This document shows, piece by piece, positions 9,018 to 17,600 of a stretch of DNA of 64,000 bases (positions are counted from its first letter, which is position 1; every line of letters begins with the position of its first letter). Under the pieces are notes generated by a model. The model ran no database searches and was not told the DNA's origin. It saw nothing but the letters and a program-made list of their open reading frames with translations. The DNA comes from Micromonospora tarapacensis. Lineage in GTDB: Bacteria; Actinomycetota; Actinomycetes; Mycobacteriales; Micromonosporaceae. The stretch is taken from the NCBI RefSeq assembly GCF_019697375.1, contig NZ_JAHCDI010000004.1:4141324-4205323 (forward strand), read 5' to 3'. The position numbers were made by a program, and so were the translations under genes.

Positions 9018-9810
9018 GCATGGCCTCTCGGATGCCAGGACCACGGAGGCGGTCGCGTCGGCCGGTGATGAATCGCATGACCTTGTCCTCAGCTGCCGCC
9101 GCCGCGCGCAACAACGGCCGCTTGGTGCGGACGGTGCCGCCGTGCGCGAGCACGTGGGCGGATCGGCCGTCGTCGGGCAGATGAGCGATCACCGGCACGT
9201 CGAGGTGTCGAGACACGGCGCGGTCGTCGTAGTCGCCGTCGCCTACCACCAACAACCCGATCCGGCCGTCGCTGCCGGGGCCGGCGGCCGAAAGCAGCGT
9301 CTGCACAACGGCGCGGGCCGGCAAGAGAGAGGACAACGTCGGCTTCACCAGCAACAGGACGAGGTCTGCGCGGCTCAGCAGTGGCCAGGGGGCGTGTGGG
9401 GCGACGAGTCGCCCGCAGTCGGCGATGACGTCGAACCCTGGGTCGCCGTGTTCAAGTGAGGCAAAAAAGCCCGCGAGGCTGTACCAGTTGGGATCGAGGC
9501 TGGCCGCCTGGGCGGAGGTCGCGATACCGGGCAGCAGCAGGCGTCGCGCCCCGGGAGGGTCCAGGTCGACCAGTTGGGACCAGAACTGCTCGCCGGACTG
9601 CCCCCGCAGTTCGGCCACGACGAGTTGCATCAGACCGTGCCCGCCGTCCAGCTCCAGGTGCCGCAGGTAGCCGGCCGCAATGTCGCCACCGGCCGGATCG
9701 CACTCAGCGAGCACGATCGGGCGCGACCAGGTCAGAGCGAACGCCAACCCAGCGGTGGTCACCCCTGGCGATCCCTTGGCACTCGCGAGACAGATGACCG
9801 CCATTGTCAA
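9004..9810 (-). CDS. tadZ: TadZ/CpaE-like ParA-superfamily protein, 268 aa
   Basis: The N-terminus (VICLASAKGSPGVTTAGLA) is a deviant P-loop of the MinD/ParA type: the signature lysine is kept (AKG) but the usual GKTT is GVTT, so the second P-loop lysine is missing. The aspartate-containing AECDPAGGD corresponds to the A' motif. CpaE/TadZ proteins position the pilus machine at the pole. The start is either the TTG at 9810, which overlaps the CpaB stop, or the ATG at 9804. Weak or absent ATP hydrolysis is inferred from the altered loop. Confidence 0.78.
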   Translation of the reverse strand: MTMAVICLASAKGSPGVTTAGLAFALTWSRPIVLAECDPAGGDIAAGYLRHLELDGGHGLMQLVVAELRGQSGEQFWSQLVDLDPPGARRLLLPGIATSAQAASLDPNWYSLAGFFASLEHGDPGFDVIADCGRLVAPHAPWPLLSRADLVLLLVKPTLSSLLPARAVVQTLLSAAGPGSDGRIGLLVVGDGDYDDRAVSRHLDVPVIAHLPDDGRSAHVLAHGGTVRTKRPLLRAAAAAEDKVMRFITGRRDRLRGPGIREAMHVDV

Positions 9811-10466
9811 TTCCCCGCTGTCAGGGTCAGCACCAACCGGCCCTGCGCCGCCAGGCGAGCGACGACGGGTCCATCACTTTCGCGTACCGCGACCGACACG
9901 GTGGCCGTGCCGTCGCGTGCCCCCGCGATGACGTGCACAACCGTGGCCCGGATCGTGGGCGCCGCAGCAGTCGGCTTGTCCTGGGTCGCTTCCTCGGTGG
10001 ACACGAGCAGCACGGTCGCTCCCGGCCTCAATGGCGTGGACGGCATCTGCCCGGCCTTGAGAGACAGGCCGACCACCTGGTCGCCGGGTCCGGGGAACGG
10101 CTTGTCGACCAGGGCACCCGCGTTGAGCAGGGTGCCGGGCAGCAGCGCCACCGAGGTGTACTTGCCGACCACAGCTTGGATCCGATTGCTCGACACCGAG
10201 GCGATCCCCGGATCCGGGTTGAGGTGCACGGTGACCAAGTCGGCAGCGGTGAGCTGGGCGCCCACCGGCACATCCCTGGCGACCGCCAGGTATGGCTGGG
10301 TTCGGCTCACGTACCCGAACAGCGCGACCGCGCCGAGGGCGCACACGGCCATGAGGGCTACCGCCACGCCGAGACGGCCACGGCGTACGCTGCGCTCGCG
10401 GACCACCCGCCGCTGCGGAATGGCTGTCCTGGAAAGACTCGAAACGTCGTCCGTCGTGGACGTCAC
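9807..10466 (-). CDS. CpaB-like SAF domain protein, 219 aa
   Basis: The GTG at 10466 overlaps the preceding stop (GTGA). After about 40 basic cytoplasmic residues there is one membrane helix (LGVAVALMAVCALGAVALFG), then a SAF domain (YLAVARDVPVGAQLTAADLV ... LLPGTLLNAGALV) of the kind found in CpaB/FlgA. RcpC/CpaB proteins sit in the periplasm and are thought to guide the pilus through the envelope; in an actinomycete it would face the wall. It lies between the secreted protein and TadZ in an unbroken chain of overlapping genes. Confidence 0.82.
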   Translation of the reverse strand: MTSTTDDVSSLSRTAIPQRRVVRERSVRRGRLGVAVALMAVCALGAVALFGYVSRTQPYLAVARDVPVGAQLTAADLVTVHLNPDPGIASVSSNRIQAVVGKYTSVALLPGTLLNAGALVDKPFPGPGDQVVGLSLKAGQMPSTPLRPGATVLLVSTEEATQDKPTAAAPTIRATVVHVIAGARDGTATVSVAVRESDGPVVARLAAQGRLVLTLTAGN

Positions 10467-11386
10467 CCGGTCACCACCTGAAGCTCGTCGATGCGGACTG
10501 ATGTTGTGGACTCGCGAGTCACCGTCTCGGTCCCGGTCGCACCGCCACCGACCACCCACCAGTCGATGTGCCACGTGGTCGTGGCGGTGATCGTGTACCG
10601 GCCGCCAGACTTTGTGCGGCTGGGCAGCGAGTAGCCGTCGTCGTAGCCGCACGTCGGGGACTCCGAGGCACCGTGCTTGGCCTTGTCATACCGGGTACCC
10701 GGGTTGCCACAGGTGACGGACCGGCCGTCCCCCATCTCCCACCTGATCTTGGTGGCTTGACCCCGGGCGGTCACGGACAAGCCAGGCACGGAGGCCGTTG
10801 CCGTGATCGGCCCCCAGGTCTGCGGTGTGACGGCGGTCCACATCCACACCGGCAGGCCCACCAGCCCGGTGCCGGACGGGTTCGGGCTGATACCGATCTG
10901 GGCGCCACGCATCGGCAGTTCCTTGATAGCCCGAGCCGCTAGCTGCGCCGGGCTCAGGCTTCCGGGTGTTCCCGGCGGCGGATCCTCCCGCCACACCAGG
11001 GCGCCGATGACATCGCCATAGCACCGCTGCCGGTACACCGCCCCGTCGCCGGGCTCGTGACCCTCCCACGCTGGATCTCCTGCTGCGGGCTGCGGAGATT
11101 CAACGATGTAGTAGCAGCCGTCCGCCGGGTTGAGATACCCCCAGCCCGCCTGCCAGCACGGCACGACGACGCCGTTGGAGGTGCACTCCTGCGTACCGCC
11201 GCCTTCGCCCCCGCCCGGCGGCGTGTCGCCGCCTCCGTCACCGGGCTTCTCAATCACCAGGTAGCAGTCCCCCACCGGAGGACACACCCAGACGTCCTCC
11301 GCCTGGGCGGGGGCTGCGGCGGATCCGAGGACGGCGATGACGGCGGCGGCGATCAGCAGAGCACGCCGCAGGGTCCGAGTCAGCAT
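10463..11386 (-). CDS. Secreted protein of the Tad operon, 307 aa
   Basis: The ATG at 11386 starts a classical signal peptide: TRTLRRALLIAAAVIAVLG then SAAAPAQA before the mature EDVWVCPP. The mature part is rich in Gly/Pro and Cys (at least six cysteines, suggesting disulfides) and in Trp. The C-terminal half resembles secreted ATP/GTP-binding-free proteins found at the head of actinobacterial Tad operons, of unknown function. The ATG overlaps the stop of the lipoprotein gene. It may be a wall-associated pilus component; that is inferred only from position. Confidence 0.7.
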   Translation of the reverse strand: MLTRTLRRALLIAAAVIAVLGSAAAPAQAEDVWVCPPVGDCYLVIEKPGDGGGDTPPGGGEGGGTQECTSNGVVVPCWQAGWGYLNPADGCYYIVESPQPAAGDPAWEGHEPGDGAVYRQRCYGDVIGALVWREDPPPGTPGSLSPAQLAARAIKELPMRGAQIGISPNPSGTGLVGLPVWMWTAVTPQTWGPITATASVPGLSVTARGQATKIRWEMGDGRSVTCGNPGTRYDKAKHGASESPTCGYDDGYSLPSRTKSGGRYTITATTTWHIDWWVVGGGATGTETVTRESTTSVRIDELQVVTG

Positions 11387-11934
11387 GTCGAACTCCGCTG
11401 AGCGGTCGATTCGTACACGTACCACTTGTCGTTGACCCGCTTGGCCTTCAAGACCACCGGGTACTTCTTCGCCTGCGCGGTCGGCTGGGCCTTGCCTCCG
11501 ACCGCGTTCCAGTTCGTCGAGTCGAAGCAGTCCTGGATCACTGCCTCGTTCGCGTCGAGGCGGAGCTCTGTCACGGTCGGGCTCCAGGTCGGGCGACCCT
11601 CGTTGCGCACGCCGCTGCGCGACATGTTGTACAGGTTGTTGAGTAGCTGGCCGAGCAGCGGCTCGCCCACGTACGTGGCCAGTTCCTTGGTGCGGTAGTT
11701 GGCCGTGGCGGATGCCGTGATGTACGCCTCCAGGTAGCCGTTGTAGGCGGCGAGGACCTCGTGCCGGGCCTGCTCCTCAACGGCGTCAGGGGTGGGCGCC
11801 GCTGTCGCAGCCGCGGACGACGTCGATGTGGCGTCCGGTTCGGACGAGGGCTCCGACGTACACCCCACGAGCACGCACAGCGCTACCCCCAACGTGAGGA
11901 CGAACGAGTTGCTCACCTTGATTCGCGTCGTCAT
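11380..11934 (-). CDS. Lipoprotein, first gene of the Tad operon, 184 aa
   Basis: The ATG at 11934 follows AGGGAGA by a normal spacing and starts a lipoprotein signal peptide ending in the lipobox LVGC. A Ser/Thr/Ala-rich linker leads to a domain of about 120 residues (VLAAYNGYLEAYITAS ... VNDKWYVYESTAQ) with the alpha+beta pattern of NTF2-like or DUF4878-like folds. It should be anchored on the outside of the membrane. It opens the operon whose promoter must lie in the 544-base gap upstream. Confidence 0.72.
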   Translation of the reverse strand: MTTRIKVSNSFVLTLGVALCVLVGCTSEPSSEPDATSTSSAAATAAPTPDAVEEQARHEVLAAYNGYLEAYITASATANYRTKELATYVGEPLLGQLLNNLYNMSRSGVRNEGRPTWSPTVTELRLDANEAVIQDCFDSTNWNAVGGKAQPTAQAKKYPVVLKAKRVNDKWYVYESTAQRSSTC

Positions 11935-12478
11935 CTGGATGTCTCCCTGCCGTCGTGGCCGCACCGAGACGGGCCAACTGGTGGGGATGATGTCCCCGCT
12001 CCAGCTTCGTCGGCGAGACCGAACGACGGCACTTCGACAGCCGGTCGAACGTTGGCGAACAGCTTGGAACTGAGCATCGAACGACTGGACATCCCCGGTC
12101 ACCTCCCCCTGCGGTAGGACGCACCCATTGGTCTTAGCGCATGCGAACTGGCCGCCGCTACGCACCGTCAGGTGCGTCTCCACCGTGCGTTCCCTTGGGT
12201 GCGCACACGGCGGTGCGTACCCAAGGGAACGCACATCCGGGCGACGACCTCCCGTTCTCGCTCAGCCACAGGCGCTACAGGGCTGGCCGGGCCATCACCG
12301 CGCCATCGCCTCACACGCGATGCACCCTCACTCTCGGTACATGTCGCGCCTACATGTGCAGGGGAAGCACAGAGATGATGTTTCCCTCTTGTACCGTCCC
12401 CTCGTCACCGTCACACTGTGGCCATCAAGCTTCGACCACCGATGACGGCGAATACGGCCGCCACTCACGGGAAGCCAG
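11935..12478. other. Divergent regulatory gap between the Tad operon and the first winged-helix gene
   Basis: No convincing gene lies in these 544 bases; the minus frame is open but its translation is Arg/Pro-rich and lacks a ribosome site. The gap must hold the promoter of the Tad operon (minus) and that of the regulator gene (plus). It contains a long hairpin at 12185-12234 and several copies of the hexamer GTGCGT in both orientations between about 12160 and 12234. The stretch from 12300 is less GC-rich than its surroundings. Confidence 0.6.
12185..12234. promoter_or_regulatory. 22-bp inverted repeat, candidate operator of the Tad promoter
   Basis: The arms 12185-12206 and 12213-12234 are complementary over 22 positions with a single G:T wobble, around a 6-base loop. 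The outer 16 positions pair perfectly (GTGCGTTCCCTTGGGT and its complement). A terminator is unlikely, because no gene ends nearby on either strand. It lies about 250 bases before both flanking genes, which suits an operator or an attenuator for the pilus operon. Confidence 0.55.
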
Positions 12479-12814
12479 ATGGGGATGCCCAACGACCGCA
12501 GCGAATTACAGTCCGTAATTGACTTTTTCGCCACCCCATTGATAGTCGACGTTCTTCTTGCCGTAAGAGACGGTCGCCTTCCGCAGCACTGCCCGGAGCT
12601 ATGCACGTACGGTGACGCCATCGATACAGCAATCGCGGCGCTGACGGCCGCCGGCACGGTGACCGGACTGGCGAGCCCGAGCCTCGACGGGCAGCCCCTG
12701 CTCATACTGACCCACAAGGGCAGGAAGGTCTGCGAGTTGGTCGAGCGGGTCGTGGACTTCAAGGGGCTCGACAGTCCGACCACCCACCCCGCCGACCGGG
12801 TGGCTATTGGATGA
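12479..12814 (+). CDS. Winged-helix (HxlR/PadR-like) regulator, 111 aa
   Basis: The protein begins MGMPNDRSELQSVIDFFATP and shows a compact winged-helix pattern: FFATPLIVDVLLAVRDG as helix 1, a TYGDAIDTAIAALTAAGTV recognition-helix region, and a beta wing (QPLLILTHKGRKVCELV) ending in the ThrHisLysGly turn common in HxlR/MarR-like proteins. Either ATG 12479 or ATG 12485 could start it; GGGAAG lies just upstream. It is followed by a second gene of the same type. The pair sits between the pilus operon and the prepilin peptidase gene, so control of pilus expression is a reasonable guess. Confidence 0.65.
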   Translation: MGMPNDRSELQSVIDFFATPLIVDVLLAVRDGRLPQHCPELCTYGDAIDTAIAALTAAGTVTGLASPSLDGQPLLILTHKGRKVCELVERVVDFKGLDSPTTHPADRVAIG

Positions 12815-12920
12815 CACGTCGATCGACTATTTTGTCTGGAATTGCCTGAACGCCGCACAAACTCTTCATCTACTCCCTTGACAGCGAGGTCACTACCGCC
12901 TGCACACTGGTGCCTTACTG

Positions 12921-12939
12921 TCGGGTAGCTGACACCCGA
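12921..12939. promoter_or_regulatory. Palindromic operator candidate
   Basis: TCGGGT (12921-12926) and ACCCGA (12934-12939) face each other across seven bases, and the match extends outward over three more positions with one G:T pair. The size and spacing suit a dimeric winged-helix repressor. It lies upstream of the second regulator gene and just before three tandem repeats, so autoregulation is likely but not shown. Confidence 0.45.
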
Positions 12940-12950
12940 TAGCGTGCACG

Positions 12951-12998
12951 GGCGACGCGGTACGGGGGCGACGCGGTACGGGGGCGACGCGGTACGGG
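12951..12998. repeat. Three tandem 16-bp repeats
   Basis: The unit GGCGACGCGGTACGGG is repeated exactly three times in a row, ending eight bases before the GTG start of the next gene. The array therefore occupies its leader region and supplies G-rich sequence where the ribosome site should be. Changes in copy number could alter translation or operator spacing; that consequence is inference. Confidence 0.85.
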
Positions 12999-13005
12999 GG
13001 GCGGG

Positions 13006-13353
13006 GTGGAATTCGGGGATCTGCTGGAAATTCGGGACATTCTTCAATATCAACATGTGATTGGTGCGGTGGTGTGCCTCGGCGAGCGACCGATGCGGTA
13101 CGGCGAGCTGGCCAGCGCGATCACTGAGTGGACTGGCAACCGCATCGGCGATGGCGAGATCACTCGCACCGTTCACCGCCTGGCCGAGAACGGGCTCGCG
13201 AGAGAGACCTTCGCCGACGGGCATCGACTACTGACCCTCACGAGGGCGGGACGGCGCCGGTTGGAGACAATCCGGGCCTTGGGCCGCGCCTTGCACCGCA
13301 GCGAGTCTCACGCCCAACACGATGAAGGGCAGCCGGATGCCAGGGCTTCCTGA
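13006..13353 (+). CDS. Second winged-helix regulator, 115 aa
   Basis: The GTG at 13006 follows a G-rich leader. The protein has the HxlR-like arrangement: ILQYQHVIGAVVCLGERPMRYGELASAI as the helix-turn-helix entry, GEITRTVHRLAENGLARE as the recognition helix and hinge, and HRLLTLTRAGRRRLETI as the wing and last helix. It is alignable in outline with the 111-aa protein upstream, so the two may be old paralogues. It has no sensor domain. Repeats and a palindrome precede it. The prepilin peptidase gene follows after 39 bases, so the two are probably co-transcribed. Confidence 0.68.
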   Translation: MEFGDLLEIRDILQYQHVIGAVVCLGERPMRYGELASAITEWTGNRIGDGEITRTVHRLAENGLARETFADGHRLLTLTRAGRRRLETIRALGRALHRSESHAQHDEGQPDARAS

Positions 13354-13392
13354 CGCCCGGCGCCGTGATGGTTGGCAACGATCGGTACCGGG

Positions 13393-14163
13393 ATGAGTCC
13401 GTTGGTTGCTGTGCTCTCGGCGGGACTCGGGATAGCGGCCGGGCCGCTCCTGCGGGTGGAAGCCTTCCGCTATTCGGTACCGAGCGGTCCCGCCCGAGGT
13501 ACCGCGTGTCCACGCTGCGACCGCCGGATGGCCGGCGATGGGGCCACGTGGCGGGCCCTCGCCGGGCTGTGGTCTGGTCGGTGTCATGGGTGTGGGCTGG
13601 CCGTGGGGCCGCCACGGGCGTCGGTGGAGGTGGCGGCGGCGCTGTCGCTCGGCATCCTCGCGGCTGTGGCCAATGACGCGCTGCCGCTGCTCGCGTACTG
13701 CTGGATGGCGCTGGTCGGCATCATCCTCGCGGTCGTCGACCTTGCGGTCCACCGTCTGCCGGACCGGCTGACCGCGCTACTCGCGGCTGGCTCGCTGGCT
13801 GCCCTCGGGGCGCAGTCCCTCATCACGGGCGAAGCCCACCGGTTGGTCGAAGCGCTGGCCGCCGGTGCCGGCGCGGCGTTCTTCTACCTCCTGATGTCAC
13901 TGCTGACCCGGGGCGGGATTGGTCTCGGCGACGCCAAGTTGGCGTTCGGGCTCGGTATCACCGTCGGCTGGGCGGGATGGCCCGCAGTCGCGGTCGCCAC
14001 GTTCCTCGGCTTGGTACTCACTGGGCTCGCGGCCGTCGTACTGCTGGTACTGAGACGGGCGGGACGCAAAGACGCCATTCCGCATGGACCATTCATGGTG
14101 CTCGCGGCGATAGCCACGATCGTGGTGACCGCGCTCAACGGGGTCGCTCCAGGTGCCGGATGA
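13393..14163 (+). CDS. A24 family prepilin peptidase, 256 aa
   Basis: The enzyme cleaves the leader peptides of Flp pilin and the TadE-like pseudopilins in the membrane. Two CxxC pairs (CPRCDRR and CHGCGLA) form the N-terminal zinc-binding loop of full-length PilD-type enzymes. The two catalytic aspartates are visible as VVDLAVHRLPD and as the GxGD motif in GIGLGDAKLAFG. About seven hydrophobic helices are present. I start at ATG 13393 (MSPLVAVL); a TTG 21 bases upstream is a weaker option. It is the only pilus gene on the plus strand. Confidence 0.88.
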   Translation: MSPLVAVLSAGLGIAAGPLLRVEAFRYSVPSGPARGTACPRCDRRMAGDGATWRALAGLWSGRCHGCGLAVGPPRASVEVAAALSLGILAAVANDALPLLAYCWMALVGIILAVVDLAVHRLPDRLTALLAAGSLAALGAQSLITGEAHRLVEALAAGAGAAFFYLLMSLLTRGGIGLGDAKLAFGLGITVGWAGWPAVAVATFLGLVLTGLAAVVLLVLRRAGRKDAIPHGPFMVLAAIATIVVTALNGVAPGAG

Positions 14164-14263
14164 CGGGACGACCGGCCCGTCACCCGTCCCCGGTCCTCTT
14201 CATGCTGGTGCCGTTCGACGGCGTAGCCCCGTTAGGTAGGTCGTCACCGCTTGAGGAGGAACA

Positions 14264-14497
14264 GTGACCGATGGATCCCTTCACAACCTGCGCCCTCTAC
14301 CGGAGGTGCGGCACATTACGACGGTGCGGGCGGCCGAGTTCGGTGGACACAGCCGCGCCGAGGTCTTCGCTGCCGCCACGCAGTGGATTGTGCAGAACCC
14401 GGACGTGTACGTCGCCTCGCTGCAATGGGAGGACAAGGCAGCGCACCCGGAGCCCGATTGGTCTACGTACATCTTGACCATCTACTACGAGTCATAG
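14264..14497 (+). CDS. Small hypothetical protein, 77 aa
   Basis: A GTG at 14264 follows GAGGAGGA with ideal spacing, so this is very probably translated. The product is small, acidic and soluble, with a helix (SRAEVFAAATQWIVQNP) and two strands (VYVASLQWED and TYILTIYYES). No membrane segment or DNA-binding motif is seen, and I do not recognise the family. A 12-bp hairpin lies 118 bases downstream and probably ends its transcript. Confidence 0.7.
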   Translation: MTDGSLHNLRPLPEVRHITTVRAAEFGGHSRAEVFAAATQWIVQNPDVYVASLQWEDKAAHPEPDWSTYILTIYYES

Positions 14498-14614
14498 GCC
14501 GATCGGCACCGCTCCTTCACTCGCCCGGTCTGCCCGCGCCGCTCAAGTTGGTTCGGAGCCACCCACTTGGTCAGTTGTCACAGGTAGGCGGCGGCTCGTA
14601 CGGTTGCTGGACCG

Positions 14615-14651
14615 CTGGTCAGGGTGGCTCCCCCGTGGTCACCCTGACCAG
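14615..14651. terminator. Bidirectional terminator hairpin
   Basis: A perfect 12-bp stem (14615-14626 with 14640-14651, CTGGTCAGGGTG and complement) encloses a 13-base loop. It lies between the stop of the plus-strand 77-aa gene and the convergent stop of the giant minus-strand gene. No T-run follows, as is usual in actinomycetes. Confidence 0.65.
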
Positions 14652-14692
14652 CCAGCTTCGGCCGGCATCGCCATCGTCACGCAACTCGGTGC

Positions 14693-17600
14693 TCACCGAC
14701 CACGGACGTTCCGAGCGACGGTACCCGCCACAGCAGCGTCGGTCGATGGGCTGCCGGGGCCGGCTGCCGGGGCCGGCTGCGGGGTCGCGTGACCGACCCG
14801 GGCCAGGGCTGCGGGCCGTGGACGCCCCTCGATCCCCACGCCCTCATCCCTGGGCGGCGAGGCAGAGGCCGGCTCCTGTTCCCCTGACCCGCTAGCGCCC
14901 GCCTTGCTCGCGACAATGCCGCGATAGTGATCCCAGCTACCGCCTCGGTCCGGATTTCCGTCCGGACAGTGCACCTCGGCGTCGTCGAGCCGCTCCAGTG
15001 CCAGGCCAAAGTCACCGCGCTTCATCGCCTCGGTAGCAGCCTGGAACGCTCGCTTGGCGGCCTTGCGGTTGATCTCGTAGATACGGGCGTCACCAAGGCG
15101 CTCGCCCTCCAACACCTGCGGATTGGCCCGGACATAGGCTGCCATCCACTCCCACTCCTGCGGTGTCGCGCGAGCCGCTTCGGCTGCGGACCGCATGCCG
15201 TCGCCGGTGATGTGGTGGTAGCCGGCTCCGTACTGTTCGAGCGCGAGCACCAGTTGGCGCTGTCGTACCTGGGATCTCCTGTCAACCGGCGTGTCTTCCT
15301 CGGGCATGTGCTGCTCGGGCTGATCGGCGTGTTCCGGGGTGTCCGGCGGTGGGGCGGACGTGGGTTGGTCGACGGTGGGCTCGTGCGTTTGCACGTAGTC
15401 CCGGCCGGCGTGCCACTCGGCAAGGGACAGGACACCGCATGCCCGTGCCTCGTCAAGCCAATCCAGTGCGCCAGCCAGGTCCTCTGCGGCGTGGGCAGCC
15501 TCAGCCTGCTGGAATGCCTCCTCGCCGCGCCGCTGCCGGAGCTGATCCCACTGCGCGGGCGTTCGGTACGGCAGCTCCAACACTTCGGGATGGTCGGCGA
15601 TGCAGCTCTTGATCCACTCCAGTTCCTGTGGTGTCGCGTTGACCATGTCGGCGATGTAGCGGTGAGCCGATCCCGTGCTTCGGTGGTAACCGGCGGCGTG
15701 TTCCTCGATCTTCAACATGATCTCGCGGCGGCGGATCTGCTGCTCCCGCTGCTCCAGGTCGTTGTTAGCTACCGGTTCCGCGGGATCGGAAGCCGGGATG
15801 GACTCCTCGTGCTCAGACTCCGCGTCGTGGTCAGGATCGGCGTTCGGCTCGTCGCCCGAGGCGGCGGACGGTGCTCCGACCGGCTGGGTAGCTTCTGGCT
15901 CAGCGTCAACCTGTGCTGTGTGGGCCTGAAGGTCGGTGGCGGAACGGATCGCGGCGTGGACCGCCTCGGTGGCGGCTTCCTGCAACGCGACCTGGTCCTG
16001 TTTGCCGCCGAAGTACGCCCACCGGAGGAGGTCAGTGCGCTCCTCGAAGGCGTCCATCAGGGTGTCGGCGAGCATGTTGGCGAATGGGTGCGCGAAGTTG
16101 TCGAGCGGGTTGGCGAGTGCCCACATCTGCGCCTGCGGGTCGTTGGCCAGTCCGGTCATCACCTCGGATAGCCAGGCAATGTCGGCAGCGCTCGCTCGTG
16201 CGCCGGGGCCGGCCGCCCAGGCGTCGAGGTTCACCGGCGTCGTCACGGCCACTCTGGCCGGTGGCGTTGGAGTCGCAGACTGTGCCGGCGATGCGGGATC
16301 AGGTGGGGTCGGTGTGGCTTCGGCCGCCTGGCTGGTTGTGTCGTCGTGGGCTCTCGGCCAGTCCGGGGGCGTGTCGATCAGGGCGAGGACGCATCGGCCG
16401 AGTTCGGTCTGCCGGTGGCCATCCGTGGTGTCGTGGCCCTTGATCTTGCCGGTGACGTGGACGTACGTGCCGTCCTGGAAGGCGTTGAGGTTAGGAGCCC
16501 GCCACGTCCACAGGTTGCCGGTCGCGTCGGCTAGGTAGAGCGTGGTGGCAGCGGATTGGGCGCCGCGCCGTTGGCGGTTGTAGCTGCGGGCGGCGAGAAC
16601 GCGGGCGTTGAAGCTGACCTGGTCGCCCTTTTTGCCCTGCCAGGTGGAGCTTGCGGTGGTCTCTCGGATCGCTCGGTCTTGTAGGTGGCGCTGGTAGCTG
16701 GAGACGGCGGAGACCAGGGTGGCGAAGTGGCGTGGGCTGACGGTGTTCTCGGTGGCGGCGATCCGCAGTTGGTAGGCGTAGTCGCTGACGTCACGGTCGG
16801 GTAGTCCGATGGCGTGCTCGCGTGCTGCGGCGGCGTAGGCGCGGGTTTCGTCGGTGACGGCTGCCTCCAGGTCCTCCCGCAGCCCGGTGGCGTCGTATCC
16901 GTCGCCGTTGATGGCGGTGTCGACGATGGCGGCGGTCGGCACGAGTTTGCCGGCGCTGACGTCGGCGTCCCGGCGGGACACCCAGCCGTAGGTTTGGATG
17001 GCTGCGGCGGTGAGGGTGAGGACCTGCATGGTGTCGTTGCCGTCGGGATGTCCGGGCCGGCCGGCACGGATGATGGCCGGGTCGACGCGCCTCGGCGCCG
17101 CCGTGGCCTCGGCCGGAGCGTTGGTCGGGGTCGCTGCCGGCTCGGACCTACTCGCCGTGGCGATCTGCGCGTTCACCTCCTCCAGCCGGAGGCGGGCAGT
17201 ACGCAGGGCGTCGGTGTGTTTGAAGGGCGCGTCCAGGCTGCCCGTGATCCGGTCGAGGTCCTGTTCCTTGGCGGCGAGGTCGCGTTGCAGCAGCCCCACG
17301 ATGGCGTCGAGCCCCCGCAGACGCTTTTCCAGCCGGCCGACCAGATCTGCGGTGTCCAGTTCGGTGTGAGACAGGGCGAACTCGGCTCGGGGCAGGTCCG
17401 GCATGTTGACGTACAGCAGTCGCCGGTTCTGGGCTTCGATCCACCGATGTTCCGCGACGACCGGGAACCCTCCGATCGTGGCGACCTCCTGCTCGCCGCG
17501 TGGCGGCGGCACGGTGAGGGCCTTGAGCGCGTCACGTAGAAGGGCGTTGCCCTGCTTGCGCTCTCCGGTGCCCTGGCCGAGCACGGTGATGTGGAACTTG

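Noticed and set aside
11935..12234. Upstream extension of the first Tad-operon lipoprotein in the same open frame
   Set aside because: The extension is Arg/Ser-rich, precedes a good signal peptide with its own ribosome site, and covers the hairpin; it is not coding.
15936..16538. Long plus-strand open frames across 14.9-22.9 kb
   Set aside because: All are shadows of the giant methylase-helicase gene, without start context or recognisable domains.
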